Assembly (NCBI GenBank): GCA_002747145.1 | Contig: PDTI01000024.1 | Span: forward strand, 1 to 46,880 | Direction: 5' to 3' | From: Desulfobacter postgatei | GTDB taxonomy: Bacteria; Desulfobacterota; Desulfobacteria; Desulfobacterales; Desulfobacteraceae | DNA: 46,880 nt | Shown here: one piece after another, positions 7,870 through 16,605 of the stretch | How positions within the stretch are numbered: the first letter of the stretch is position 1 | How the letters are laid out: every line of letters begins with the position of its first letter | The notes under the pieces: model-generated | Told to the model about the DNA's origin: nothing | Databases searched by the model: none | What the model saw: only the letters and a program-made list of their open reading frames with translations | Translations under genes and position numbers: made by a program

Positions 7870-10470
7870 TTACACCACGATATTCACAAGGGTCTGTTTT
7901 TTACGGATCACAATGATCTTACGGATCTCTTTTCCTTCAATGTATTTGACAATTCTTGAATCCCCGAGGGCGGCGGCTTTAAACGCATTTTCATCTGAAT
8001 CCGCATCCATGGAAAACTTTGCCCGCAATTTTCCGTTCACCTGAACCACAACAAGCACCTCGTCGCTCTTCATGGAATCTTGTCTGAACTCAGGCCAGGG
8101 CTGTCCAAGAATAGAGTGCTTGTTCCCCATTTGGGCAAACAGCTCCTCGCAGAAGTGGGGAATAATGGGGCTGAGCAAAAGCACGACATTTTCAAGGCAG
8201 AACCAGACCACAGATTTGAGTTCATCATCGGCCTTGTCAAGTTTAACCGTATACATGACATTGACCAGCTCCATAACAGCGGCAATGGCTGTATTGAAGT
8301 GAAAATTGGTTTCAATATCCGCAGTGACCTTCTGGATCGTCTGGTTGGCCTTGATATACAATTGCTTTGCCTGATCCGTCTGAAGGGAACCTGCCGGACC
8401 TTTGTACGCGTCAACCCCCTGAATGGTTTTCATGCAGGCCGACGCCAGACGCCAGACACGGTTCACAAAACGTTTACTGCCTTCAACACCATCCTGGCTC
8501 CACTCCAGATCCCTTTCAGGGGGGGCTGCAAACAGACAGAACAACCGGGTCACGTCAGCCCCGTATTGTTCCAGAAGTTCATTGGGGTTGATCACGTTTT
8601 TTTTGGATTTCGACATCTTGATCACACGTCCGACATCCACATCCTTGCCGCACATGGTACATACAACCTTACCATCCTTTTTTTCACCCTGCTCGGGAAA
8701 CAGAAACCCGTGCTCGGGACAGGTCATGGTCTCCTTGCACACCATTCCCTGGGTCAAAAGCCGGGTGAACGGCTCTTTAAAGGGCACAAGCCCCAGGGTG
8801 TTGAGAACACGCAGAAAATACCGGGAATAGAGAAGATGCATCACAGCATGCTCCACACCGCCGATATACTGATCCACGGGCATCCAGTATTCCACAGCCT
8901 TGGGATCAAACATCCCCTTGTCATACCGGGGGGAGCAATAGCGCAGGTAATACCAGGAAGACTCAACAAAGGTGTCCATGGTGTCGGTATCCCTTTTGGC
9001 GTCTTCCCTGCCGCAGTCAGGACAGGTGGTTTTGGCGAAATAATCCAGCGTTGGCAGCGGAGATTGGCCGTTATCCAGCAGATTGGCATCTTCGGGCAGG
9101 GTAATGGGCAGATCCGTTTCCGGCACAGGAACCACACCGCATGAGGGGCAGTGGATCACCGGAATGGGGCTTCCCCAGTACCGCTGGCGGGAAATTCCCC
9201 AGTCACGCAGACGGAAAGAGACGGCACGCTTACCAATACCCGAGGCTTCAAGCCAGTCCGCCATTTTTTCAATGGCCTCTTTGCTGTCCATGCCGTTAAA
9301 TTGTTCAGAATTGACCATGATACCACGGCCGGTATAGGCCTCGGTCATGGTTGCGCCGTCAAGGGTCTCCCCTTCGGGCTGCACCACCACCCGGACCTCA
9401 AGGCCATATTTTCTGGCAAATTCAAAGTCCCGCTGGTCCCCTGAAGGTACGGACATGATAGCCCCAGTGCCATAGCCCATCAGAACAAAATTCGCCGTAT
9501 ACACTGCAATCTTTTCACCGGTGGCTGGATTGATACAATAGGCGCCGGTGAACACACCTTCTTTTTCATATTTTTCAATGCCTTCGGCAGAGCGCTCCTG
9601 CCGGGACACCTTCTGAACAAACTGGGCGACGGCCGCTTCCTGTTCCGTGCCCCTGGACAAGGTTTCCACCAGGGGATGCTCCGGAGCCAGACACATGAAG
9701 GTGGCACCAAAGATGGTATCAGGGCGGGTGGTGAACACATTGATCACTTCATCACGCCCATCCACCTTGAAATCAAGGGCTGCGCCGACACTTTTACCGA
9801 TCCAGTTTTTCTGCATGGTGGTGACATTGTCCGGCCAGCCGGGAAGCTGATCGCAATGGACCAGGAGGTCTTCGGCATAGTCGGTGATTTTAAAAAACCA
9901 CTGCCACAACTTTTTTTGCTGAACCAACTGGGAACACCGCCAGCACTTGTCCTGCTCAACCTGCTCATTGGCCAGCACCGTCTGGCATTTTTCACACCAG
10001 TTCACATAGGATTCCTTGCGGTAGGCCATGCCCTTTTCAAACATTTTTAGAAACAGCCACTGTTCCCAGCGGTAGTACTCCGGCCGGCAGGTGGCGATCT
10101 CCCTGTCCCAGTCATAGGAAAATCCCATCTTCTTAAGCTGGGCCCGCATGGACCTGATATTTTCATAGGTCCAGGCTGCCGGATGGGTCTTGTTGTCAAT
10201 GGCCGCATTTTCTGCGGGCATACCAAAGGCATCCCACCCCATGGGATGAATGACATTAAGGCCTCTCATGCGCTTGTAACGGACCACCACATCTCCAATG
10301 GTGTAATTGCGCACATGTCCCATATGAATCTTCCCCGACGGGTAGGGAAACATCTCAAGCAAATAATATTTTTCCCTGGACGGATCTTCCTGTACTTTGA
10401 AAAGCTGGGTATTTTTCCAGTATTCCTGCCACTTGGGTTCGACCTGGGAAGGGATGTACCGTTCCTGCAT
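7870..10470 (-). CDS. leuS: Leucyl-tRNA synthetase
   Basis: Class Ia synthetase of about 866 residues, full length. The HIGH-type motif is [12 protein letters not shown] near residue 45. The CP1 editing domain includes [13 protein letters not shown] and the GTGAIMSVP stretch. The zinc-binding insertion has CPSCG and CPDCG pairs, and the catalytic loop is MSKSKKN. The anticodon-binding and C-terminal domains are complete. The tracked ORF begins at 10494. The ATG at 10470 ([14 protein letters not shown]) is the normal family start. Long ORFs on the opposite strand, such as 8080-9144, are shadows. Confidence 0.97.
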   Translation of the reverse strand: MQERYIPSQVEPKWQEYWKNTQLFKVQEDPSREKYYLLEMFPYPSGKIHMGHVRNYTIGDVVVRYKRMRGLNVIHPMGWDAFGMPAENAAIDNKTHPAAWTYENIRSMRAQLKKMGFSYDWDREIATCRPEYYRWEQWLFLKMFEKGMAYRKESYVNWCEKCQTVLANEQVEQDKCWRCSQLVQQKKLWQWFFKITDYAEDLLVHCDQLPGWPDNVTTMQKNWIGKSVGAALDFKVDGRDEVINVFTTRPDTIFGATFMCLAPEHPLVETLSRGTEQEAAVAQFVQKVSRQERSAEGIEKYEKEGVFTGAYCINPATGEKIAVYTANFVLMGYGTGAIMSVPSGDQRDFEFARKYGLEVRVVVQPEGETLDGATMTEAYTGRGIMVNSEQFNGMDSKEAIEKMADWLEASGIGKRAVSFRLRDWGISRQRYWGSPIPVIHCPSCGVVPVPETDLPITLPEDANLLDNGQSPLPTLDYFAKTTCPDCGREDAKRDTDTMDTFVESSWYYLRYCSPRYDKGMFDPKAVEYWMPVDQYIGGVEHAVMHLLYSRYFLRVLNTLGLVPFKEPFTRLLTQGMVCKETMTCPEHGFLFPEQGEKKDGKVVCTMCGKDVDVGRVIKMSKSKKNVINPNELLEQYGADVTRLFCLFAAPPERDLEWSQDGVEGSKRFVNRVWRLASACMKTIQGVDAYKGPAGSLQTDQAKQLYIKANQTIQKVTADIETNFHFNTAIAAVMELVNVMYTVKLDKADDELKSVVWFCLENVVLLLSPIIPHFCEELFAQMGNKHSILGQPWPEFRQDSMKSDEVLVVVQVNGKLRAKFSMDADSDENAFKAAALGDSRIVKYIEGKEIRKIIVIRKKQTLVNIVV

Positions 10471-10678
10471 TATTTTTATTCCTTTCGAAAACATATCTAT
10501 ATTTATCTTTGAACTTTTTTAGATGCCACAAGACAGAGGAAATAGCAAAGGTATTGTTAAATTTGTTCCAAAATCCTTTGCCGCTGTTCTGTGTTGATCA
10601 ACTTTTTCCATCACAACGCTTCAATGTTCAAGCCTATAATTAAACCAGATATTTAGCTTGACCACAACTATATAAAAT

Positions 10679-10737
10679 GATAGGAAGGATAGTTTTATTG
10701 TCCTGAGCTGGACAATACGTATAACTATTTTATCCTT
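10679..10737 (+). promoter_or_regulatory. Inverted repeat in the rpsF leader
   Basis: TTGTCC-TGAGCT-GGACAA forms a perfect 6-bp inverted repeat. It is flanked by longer imperfect complementarity (AAGGATAGTT... and ...AACTATTTTATCCTT), enough for an extended hairpin. It lies in the gap of about 320 bp between leuS and rpsF, roughly 60-110 bp before the rpsF start. It may be an operator or an mRNA leader structure of the ribosomal operon. No T-tract directly follows. The rest of the gap shows no gene. Confidence 0.45.
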
Positions 10738-10793
10738 GCTCCGGGGTATATCTTAAAAGGTGTTCCGGGGCTTTATAGCCACAGGGAGGAAAA

Positions 10794-11297
10794 ATGAAGA
10801 AGTACGAAACCGTATTTATTTCTGATCCGGACATGCCGGATCAGGCCCGTGAAGAGCTGCTCGAAAGAGTCACAGGTATCATTGACAGGGAAAAGGGCAT
10901 TCTTCTGAGCGTTGAAGAATGGGGCTTAAAAAAATTATCCTATGAGATCAAAAAGAAACTGCGCGGATACTATGTCTGCCTGACTTACGGCGGCACCGGA
11001 GAACTTGTTACAGAGCTTGAAAGAAATTTCCGCCTCAGTGATTTTATCATGAAGTTTATGACCATCCTCATCACGGAACAGGTCACCGAAGAATCTCTTA
11101 GACAAGAAGCTGAAAAGGCCGCACAAGCCGCCCAGGAAGAAGCCGCCGCCCAGGAATCAGCAGCAGCAGCAGAAGAAGAAGAAGGGGAGGCGGAAGAAAA
11201 AAATGATACGGCTGAACAGAATGCAGATGATCAGGATGATGCCCAGGAAACTGAATCTGAACAGACATCTGAACCTGCCGAAGCACCCAAGGAATAA
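10794..11297 (+). CDS. rpsF: 30S ribosomal protein S6 with long acidic tail
   Basis: Residues 1-95 are S6 ([47 protein letters not shown]). From about residue 105 to 167 there is a low-complexity tail of Ala, Glu, Gln and Asp that most S6 proteins lack or have shorter. S6 pairs with S18 on the 30S platform. A ribosome site, AGGGAGG, lies before the ATG. It is the first gene of rpsF-rpsR-DUF2232-rplI-dnaB-hflX. Confidence 0.95.
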   Translation: MKKYETVFISDPDMPDQAREELLERVTGIIDREKGILLSVEEWGLKKLSYEIKKKLRGYYVCLTYGGTGELVTELERNFRLSDFIMKFMTILITEQVTEESLRQEAEKAAQAAQEEAAAQESAAAAEEEEGEAEEKNDTAEQNADDQDDAQETESEQTSEPAEAPKE

Positions 11298-11320
11298 TTC
11301 AAGTACAAAGGAGATCAAAT

Positions 11321-11578
11321 ATGTATAAAGGTCATAGAGGCGGCGGAAAAAACAGATTCTATCAGCGCCGGAAAATCTGCAGGTTCTGCGTGGACAGCGC
11401 CATGGACATTGATTATAAAAATCCCAAAACACTGAAACAATTCATTACGGAACGGGGCAAAATCATCCCCCGTCGTATCACAGGCACCTGCGCCAAACAC
11501 CAGCGCAAGCTGACACTGGCCATTAAGCAGGCCCGGCAGATTGCACTGCTGCCCTTTGTGGGCCGCCCCTTAAATTAA
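11321..11578 (+). CDS. rpsR: 30S ribosomal protein S18
   Basis: 85 residues with the S18 signatures [34 protein letters not shown] and [23 protein letters not shown]. The Cys residues (CRFC plus CAKHQ) suggest a zinc-binding (C+) form. It binds 16S rRNA as a heterodimer with S6, whose gene is 23 bp upstream. AAAGGAG precedes the ATG. Confidence 0.97.
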   Translation: MYKGHRGGGKNRFYQRRKICRFCVDSAMDIDYKNPKTLKQFITERGKIIPRRITGTCAKHQRKLTLAIKQARQIALLPFVGRPLN

Positions 11579-11611
11579 AACAAATTAAGATTTTAACAGG
11601 TTTTTAAGGAT

Positions 11612-12544
11612 ATGCCCTTATCCATCACACACCCGGTTTTCATCAGGGAGACGTTGACAGGCATTCTTTTTTGTCTGTTGATCTGTGGTGTGGTGTTTGC
11701 AGCGCCTTTGCCCGGCATATTTGTGCTTTTGTTTCTGCCCCTGCCGGTCCTTTTTTACCGTCTTAAAATCGGCAGAAACAGCGGGGCGCTGATCGCAGGG
11801 GCAAGTTTTTTTATACTCGTGCTCATGGCTAACGGTGTGGCGTTTGACACACTTTATTTTGGCCTGCTCCTGGCAACCGGTATGGTTTTAGGAGAGTGTC
11901 TTGAACGGCATATGAACATTCAAAAAACCATGGGCCTGACCGCGTTAATCGCGGCAGGCACCGTCATTGCAGCGCTTATGGTTTACAGCATCAGTCAGAA
12001 CCGGACATTGTCCGCTATCATGACCGATTACATAAACCAGTCTTTGAGTATTGCCAAACAGCTGTCTCCTGAAATCACAATGGATCAAAAGATGGCCCAG
12101 AAGCTGGCCTCCTCTATGGTGGTTTTCATGCCAGGCATGTTCATGATGTCGTTTATAACAACGCTGTGGTTGAATATCCTGAGCATCAAAAGGCTGTTAA
12201 AACATAGGGGCATAACCATCAAAAGTATTGAACACTTAAATCTTTATAAAGCGCCGGACATGCTGATCTGGGTATTTATCGGGTGTGCATCGGCATTGAT
12301 GATCCCTTCTGATCCTGTGAGAATCTTTGGCATCAACTGCCTGATTGTTTTAATGCTTGTTTATTTTTTCCAGGGAATTGCAGTGGTTTCCTTTTTTTTT
12401 CAGCAAAAAAACGCCCCCATGGCGCTGAAAGGATGTTGTTATGTTCTCATTGCCGTACAGGTGTACGTTTTAATCCTTGTCATTGGGCTTGGTTTTTTTG
12501 ACAACTGGATTGATTTCAGGAAACTGTCTGCATCACGAAAATAA
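11612..12544 (+). CDS. DUF2232 (YybS-like) multi-pass membrane protein
   Basis: 310 residues with about eight hydrophobic helices, for example GILFCLLICGVVFAAPLPGIF, SGALIAGASFFILVLMANGVA and LIVLMLVYFFQGIAVVSFFF. The family is commonly encoded between rpsR and rplI, and that is its place here. It resembles substrate-binding membrane components, but no function is established. A loop at about residues 125-165 is the only large soluble part. It lies 33 bp after rpsR and 44 bp before rplI, within the ribosomal operon. Confidence 0.8.
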   Translation: MPLSITHPVFIRETLTGILFCLLICGVVFAAPLPGIFVLLFLPLPVLFYRLKIGRNSGALIAGASFFILVLMANGVAFDTLYFGLLLATGMVLGECLERHMNIQKTMGLTALIAAGTVIAALMVYSISQNRTLSAIMTDYINQSLSIAKQLSPEITMDQKMAQKLASSMVVFMPGMFMMSFITTLWLNILSIKRLLKHRGITIKSIEHLNLYKAPDMLIWVFIGCASALMIPSDPVRIFGINCLIVLMLVYFFQGIAVVSFFFQQKNAPMALKGCCYVLIAVQVYVLILVIGLGFFDNWIDFRKLSASRK

Positions 12545-12588
12545 AGATATGCCGGACCGTAACACAACGGCCGGATTGGAGGTTTACA

Positions 12589-13047
12589 ATGAAAGTCATA
12601 TTAAAGGAAACCATCGACACTTTGGGTATCGCAGGTACCGAGTGTAAGGTGGCCGAAGGTTATGGACGCAATTATCTGCTGCCCCAGGGTAAAGCGGTTC
12701 TTGCCACCCCTGCCAACCGCAAGGTTATGGAACAGGCCCGGGCTAAATTAGAGCTTCAGATTGCCAAAGAAAGAAAGATCGCCGAAGAGATGGCGGCAAA
12801 GGTGAAAGAAGTGGCGGTTACAATCAAGGCAAAGGTCCGGGAAGAAACCTACCTTTACGGGTCTGTTACCACCCATGACATCAAAGATGCCTTGGATGCA
12901 CAGAATGTTAATGTTGAACGCCGTTCGATTCTGCTTGCCGAACCTATCAAGGAGACTGGTGAATACAAGGTGCCCATCCGTTTGTATAAGGATGTTGAAC
13001 CGGAAATCACTGTGACGGTTGCCGCAGAAGAGAAACAGGATAAATAG
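12589..13047 (+). CDS. rplI: 50S ribosomal protein L9
   Basis: 152 residues. The N-terminal rRNA-binding domain is typical (MKVILKETIDTLGIAGTECKVAEGYGRNYLLPQGKAV). A long connecting helix (residues 45-80) leads to the C-terminal domain (VTTHDIKDAL, PIKETGEYKVPIRLYKDVEPEITVTV). It extends from the L1 stalk base of the 50S subunit. A GGAGG site precedes the ATG. Confidence 0.97.
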   Translation: MKVILKETIDTLGIAGTECKVAEGYGRNYLLPQGKAVLATPANRKVMEQARAKLELQIAKERKIAEEMAAKVKEVAVTIKAKVREETYLYGSVTTHDIKDALDAQNVNVERRSILLAEPIKETGEYKVPIRLYKDVEPEITVTVAAEEKQDK

Positions 13048-13060
13048 TTCCGCCACATGT

Positions 13061-13093
13061 CTGCAAGTCTTTAACCCCCAAAGGCTTGCAGGC
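13061..13093 (+). promoter_or_regulatory. Intergenic hairpin between rplI and dnaB
   Basis: CTGCAAGTCTTT and AAAGGCTTGCAG can pair with one mismatch-like bulge around an AACCCCC loop. There is no T-tract after it, so it is more likely an mRNA processing or stability element that separates L9 from DnaB than a full terminator. Confidence 0.4.
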
Positions 13094-13110
13094 ATCTTCT
13101 AAGGTCTGTG

Positions 13111-14490
13111 ATGGCAAAAGAGAAATCCGTTAAATCCGATCCCCTGCTGAACCGCACCCCGCCCCATGATACAGATGCAGAGGCCTCACTGTTGTCCGCC
13201 ATCTTTATCAATAATGACAGTTTGCTAGATATCGTTGAACTCCTTAAACCCGATGATTTTTATAAAGGGGCGCATAAAAAAATTTTCAGGGCCATCACAG
13301 AACTTTCCAGAAAAGAGGAACCTGCCGACCTTGTCACCGTTGCCAATCAACTGAATGAAACAGATGAGTTGGAAGGTGTTGGCGGCCCTGCATTTCTTGC
13401 CGCCATTTCCGATGCAGCACCCGTGGCGGTCAATGCCGTGTATTATGCACGGATCGTGCGTGAAAAAGCCACCCTGCGCAGACTGATTCATGCATGCACC
13501 AGTACCATTGAGCGCTGCCTTGAAGACAAAGGCGACTTCAAAGATATACTTGATGACTCCCAGGCCGCAGTCCTGAAAATTGCCGACCGTCAACTCGGCA
13601 GTTCTTTTAAGCCCTTGTCGGAGCTTATCAATCTGAACATTGACCAGTTAGAAGCGCTCCAGGGTAAGGAAGGCGGGCTTGCAGGACTTTCAACCGGATA
13701 TCCAAGGTTTGACAGGATCACATCCGGGCTCCAACGTTCGGATCTTATCATCCTGGCTGCCCGTCCCTCCATGGGAAAAACCGCCTTTGCCCTGAACATT
13801 GCCAGAAATGTCGCATTTCACCACCGTAAACCCGTGGCGGTCTTCTCCCTTGAGATGTCCAAAGAACAATTATCCATGCGGCTGTTGACATCCGAAGCAC
13901 GGGTGGATGCCAACCGGCTGCGCAGTGGGGCATTCAGCCCCGAAGACTGGCAGAATTTTACGGATGCCGCAGGAGTTCTCAATGAGATTCCCATTTTCAT
14001 TGATGATACGCCGTCCATATCGGTCATGGACCTTCGGGCCAAAGCCAGGAAACTGTTCCAGAGAAATAAAGAGATTGGATTACTGGTGATTGATTATCTG
14101 CAGTTAATGAAATCATCCATCCATTCCGACCGAAGAGATCTTGAGATTGCCGACATTTCCAGGGGGTTAAAATCCCTTGCCAAGGAGCTTAACGTGCCGG
14201 TGCTTGCACTATCCCAGCTGAACCGCGCCCTGGAGCAGCGATCGGACAAACGGCCCATGATGTCGGATTTGCGTGAATCCGGTGCCATTGAACAGGATGC
14301 AGATATTATCTCCTTTATCTACCGGGACGAAGTTTATAATAAAGAGCCGGACAATCCCAAAAAAGGTACGGCAGAGATTATTGTTGCCAAAAACCGTAAC
14401 GGCAGTATTGGTACCGCACACATGGTCTTCAACGGCCAGTACACCCGGTTTGAAGAGCTGGCCCCCGAAGTGTATCAGGGATTTAAATGA
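13111..14490 (+). CDS. dnaB: Replicative DNA helicase
   Basis: 459 residues. The N-terminal domain (PPHDTDAEASLLSAIF ... LKPDDFYKGAHKKIF) mediates ring assembly and primase contact. The RecA-like domain contains Walker A (AARPSMGKTAFAL), the Walker B region (LLVIDYLQLM), SQLNRALEQR, and DLRESGAIEQDADIISFIYRD. It unwinds DNA at the fork and loads DnaG, which is also in this window. The tracked start is GTG at 13108; the adjacent ATG at 13111 is as likely. It overlaps hflX by 4 bp. Confidence 0.96.
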   Translation: MAKEKSVKSDPLLNRTPPHDTDAEASLLSAIFINNDSLLDIVELLKPDDFYKGAHKKIFRAITELSRKEEPADLVTVANQLNETDELEGVGGPAFLAAISDAAPVAVNAVYYARIVREKATLRRLIHACTSTIERCLEDKGDFKDILDDSQAAVLKIADRQLGSSFKPLSELINLNIDQLEALQGKEGGLAGLSTGYPRFDRITSGLQRSDLIILAARPSMGKTAFALNIARNVAFHHRKPVAVFSLEMSKEQLSMRLLTSEARVDANRLRSGAFSPEDWQNFTDAAGVLNEIPIFIDDTPSISVMDLRAKARKLFQRNKEIGLLVIDYLQLMKSSIHSDRRDLEIADISRGLKSLAKELNVPVLALSQLNRALEQRSDKRPMMSDLRESGAIEQDADIISFIYRDEVYNKEPDNPKKGTAEIIVAKNRNGSIGTAHMVFNGQYTRFEELAPEVYQGFK

Positions 14491-16103
14491 AACAGATTGT
14501 CTACGGCACCCTTGACGGGCTGAACAAAGCCCAGATCAAACGGATTGAAAATCTTTACACGATCAAATCACCACCGGAATTTATCCTTTCCCCCCAGGCC
14601 GCCATTGAGATTGTTGACATCAGCCGGGATATCCGCCGCCAGGTCGGTCTTCTTCTGGATCGAAACGGAAAAGTGGTCTGTGTGATTGCCGGAGAACCCC
14701 ACCGCATTGTTATTCCGGTAACACCGGATTTTAAGCCGGGGCCGGGGCGGCTTAAGGGACTGCGCTGCATTCATACCCATCTGTCCCACGAGACCTTGAC
14801 ACGGGATGATCTTACGGACCTTGCACTGCTGCGTCTGGATTATATCACTGCCATCTGCCTGAATCCCGATGGCAGTGCCGGCTCTGTGTACTCAGCACAT
14901 ATTTTACCCGACCCCCAAGCAGAGCCTTACAGGATCCTTGCCGGTACATCCCTTGACCATCTGGATATAGACTGCCAGGCCCAGATTCTTGAACTTGAGT
15001 CGGAACTTTCGCGGCACAGCCGCCGGTACAGCCCGGAAACCGGCCGGGAAAACGCCTATCTGATCAATGCGGCCACCCAGGGTATCCGTTCTGCACAGGT
15101 GTCAATGGATGAGCTCAGGGAATTGTGCAAAACAAGCCGGATCAACGTGGTGGGAACGGCCATCCAGCAAAGAAAAAAAATTGATCCTAAATTTGTGGTG
15201 GGGAAAGGTAAATTATCTGAACTGATTATCAAGGCCATCCAGAATTACGCCACATTGATTGTCTTTGACCGGGAACTGAGCCCATCCCAGATCCGTTCCA
15301 TCACCGATTTTGTGGAGATGAAGGTCATTGACCGCACCCAGCTGATCCTGGATATTTTTGCCAAACAAGCCAAATCCAGTGAAGGGAAATACCAGGTGGA
15401 GCTGGCCCAGCTTGAATATATGCTCCCCCGGCTGATCACAAAAAATACAGCCATGTCCAGGCTGACTGGCGGAATTGGGGGCAGAGGCCCCGGGGAAACC
15501 AAGCTTGAGGTGAACCGCCGCCGTGCCCGGGAGCGGATCACCCGGCTGAAAAAAGAGATCAAGAAAATCCGCAAACAGCGCCATCAGCAGAAAGCAAGGC
15601 GGCAAAGAAGGTCACTGCCGGTCATCTCCATTGTGGGGTATACCAATGCTGGTAAGTCAACGCTGCTCAACACCTTGACCCAAAGCAAAATTATCGCTGC
15701 AAACCGTCTGTTTGCCACCCTGGACCCGTCCTCACGCAGGCTCAGATTTCCCCAGGATAAGGAAGTGATCATCACAGACACCGTGGGCTTTATCCAGAAC
15801 CTGCCAAAGGAGCTTTTAGAAGCATTTCACGCCACGTTGGAAGAACTTGAACAGGCAGATGTGATCCTTCATGTCATTGACATTTCAAACCCCAGGTACA
15901 TGCAGCAGAAACAGACCGTGGACCAGTTACTCAACTCATTGAATCTGGATAAGATCCCAACATTGTATGTATTCAATAAGATGGATCTGGCTGATTTGGA
16001 CAATTTTGATTCACCCTGGCTGTTAAACCAGGGTATTCTGGTGTCAGCCCGTCAAAAATCAAGTCTTGCCCCTTTGGTGGAAAAACTTGAAGCCATGGTA
16101 TAA
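14487..16103 (+). CDS. hflX: GTPase HflX
   Basis: 538 residues, a longer form of the family with an extra N-terminal region of about 170 residues before the usual HflX core. The core has a glycine-rich segment (GGIGGRGPGETKLEVNRRRARERI) and the G domain: G1 GYTNAGKSTLLN, G3 DTVGFIQNLPKELLEAF and G4 NKMDLAD. HflX binds the 50S subunit and splits stalled ribosomes in stress. The ATG overlaps the dnaB stop by 4 bp, which implies coupling. Repeat element A2 begins directly after the stop codon. Confidence 0.93.
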   Translation: MKQIVYGTLDGLNKAQIKRIENLYTIKSPPEFILSPQAAIEIVDISRDIRRQVGLLLDRNGKVVCVIAGEPHRIVIPVTPDFKPGPGRLKGLRCIHTHLSHETLTRDDLTDLALLRLDYITAICLNPDGSAGSVYSAHILPDPQAEPYRILAGTSLDHLDIDCQAQILELESELSRHSRRYSPETGRENAYLINAATQGIRSAQVSMDELRELCKTSRINVVGTAIQQRKKIDPKFVVGKGKLSELIIKAIQNYATLIVFDRELSPSQIRSITDFVEMKVIDRTQLILDIFAKQAKSSEGKYQVELAQLEYMLPRLITKNTAMSRLTGGIGGRGPGETKLEVNRRRARERITRLKKEIKKIRKQRHQQKARRQRRSLPVISIVGYTNAGKSTLLNTLTQSKIIAANRLFATLDPSSRRLRFPQDKEVIITDTVGFIQNLPKELLEAFHATLEELEQADVILHVIDISNPRYMQQKQTVDQLLNSLNLDKIPTLYVFNKMDLADLDNFDSPWLLNQGILVSARQKSSLAPLVEKLEAMV

Positions 16104-16262
16104 GGCCCATGATCAAAATAAAATCGCCCATCTACTTGTCTTTTAAGTCACCCTCGGCGTTACGCCAAAGGACACATATAACCAATATGCGTACGTTGGC
16201 GTGCCTTGATGGTGACTTAAAATCCGGCGTATCTGTGGCAGATTTAATTCTGATCATGGGCC
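16104..16262. repeat. Palindromic repeat element A, copy A2 (complete)
   Basis: A 159-bp imperfect palindrome with terminal inverted repeats: GGCCCATGATCAAAATAAAATC at the left, and the complement of GGCCCATGATCAGAATTAAATC at the right. Two inner arms (AAGTCACCCTCGGCG... and ...TTGATGGTGACTT) also pair. It is flanked on both sides by TAA, a possible 3-bp target duplication. It is nearly identical to the copy at 33725. It has no transposase gene, and lies at the 3' end of hflX, where it could also fold as an mRNA hairpin. Confidence 0.85.
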
Positions 16263-16376
16263 TAAGGAATAAATCCTGGTTGAAAAAAACTTGTATATTT
16301 TAAGGGTGGGGTACATAAATGGTGCAAACCCTGTACTGTGTAACAAATCTAAAAACTAATTGCTTTGGAATTTCAA

Positions 16377-16595
16377 ATGGAAATACAATTAGACCGGTTA
16401 ATGGAAGAAATGAATATTACAGAAGACTCAATGGACATTCCGGAGTGCTTTGGGGACTTTGATAAGAACCGCCGGCTTTGTTGTGAGTATTGCGCAATAT
16501 CCATAAAATGCTGCATCATGCAGTCCCATCATCCTAAAATCGATATTCTGGAAAAACTATTAATCTACAATGATTATGCCGCAAAACCCAACTGA
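16377..16595 (+). CDS. Small cysteine-rich protein, possible metal site
   Basis: About 72 residues. It has the pattern PECFGDFDKNRRLCCEYCAISIKCCIM, that is, CFG-x-F followed by two more Cys groups. The four spaced Cys positions (C..C..C..C) look like a zinc or iron-sulfur site. I recall similar short CFGxFxxxxxxCxxxCAxxxxC proteins in sulfate reducers, but no function. The tracked TTG at 16365 is possible; the ATG at 16377 is preferred. It is a single gene between repeat A2 and the 3' end of dnaA. Confidence 0.6.
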   Translation: MEIQLDRLMEEMNITEDSMDIPECFGDFDKNRRLCCEYCAISIKCCIMQSHHPKIDILEKLLIYNDYAAKPN

Positions 16596-16605
16596 TGATT
16601 ATGAG

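Noticed and set aside
8080-9144. 354-residue plus-strand ORF
   Set aside because: It lies wholly antisense to leuS, whose motifs are intact. No domain or ribosome site supports it.
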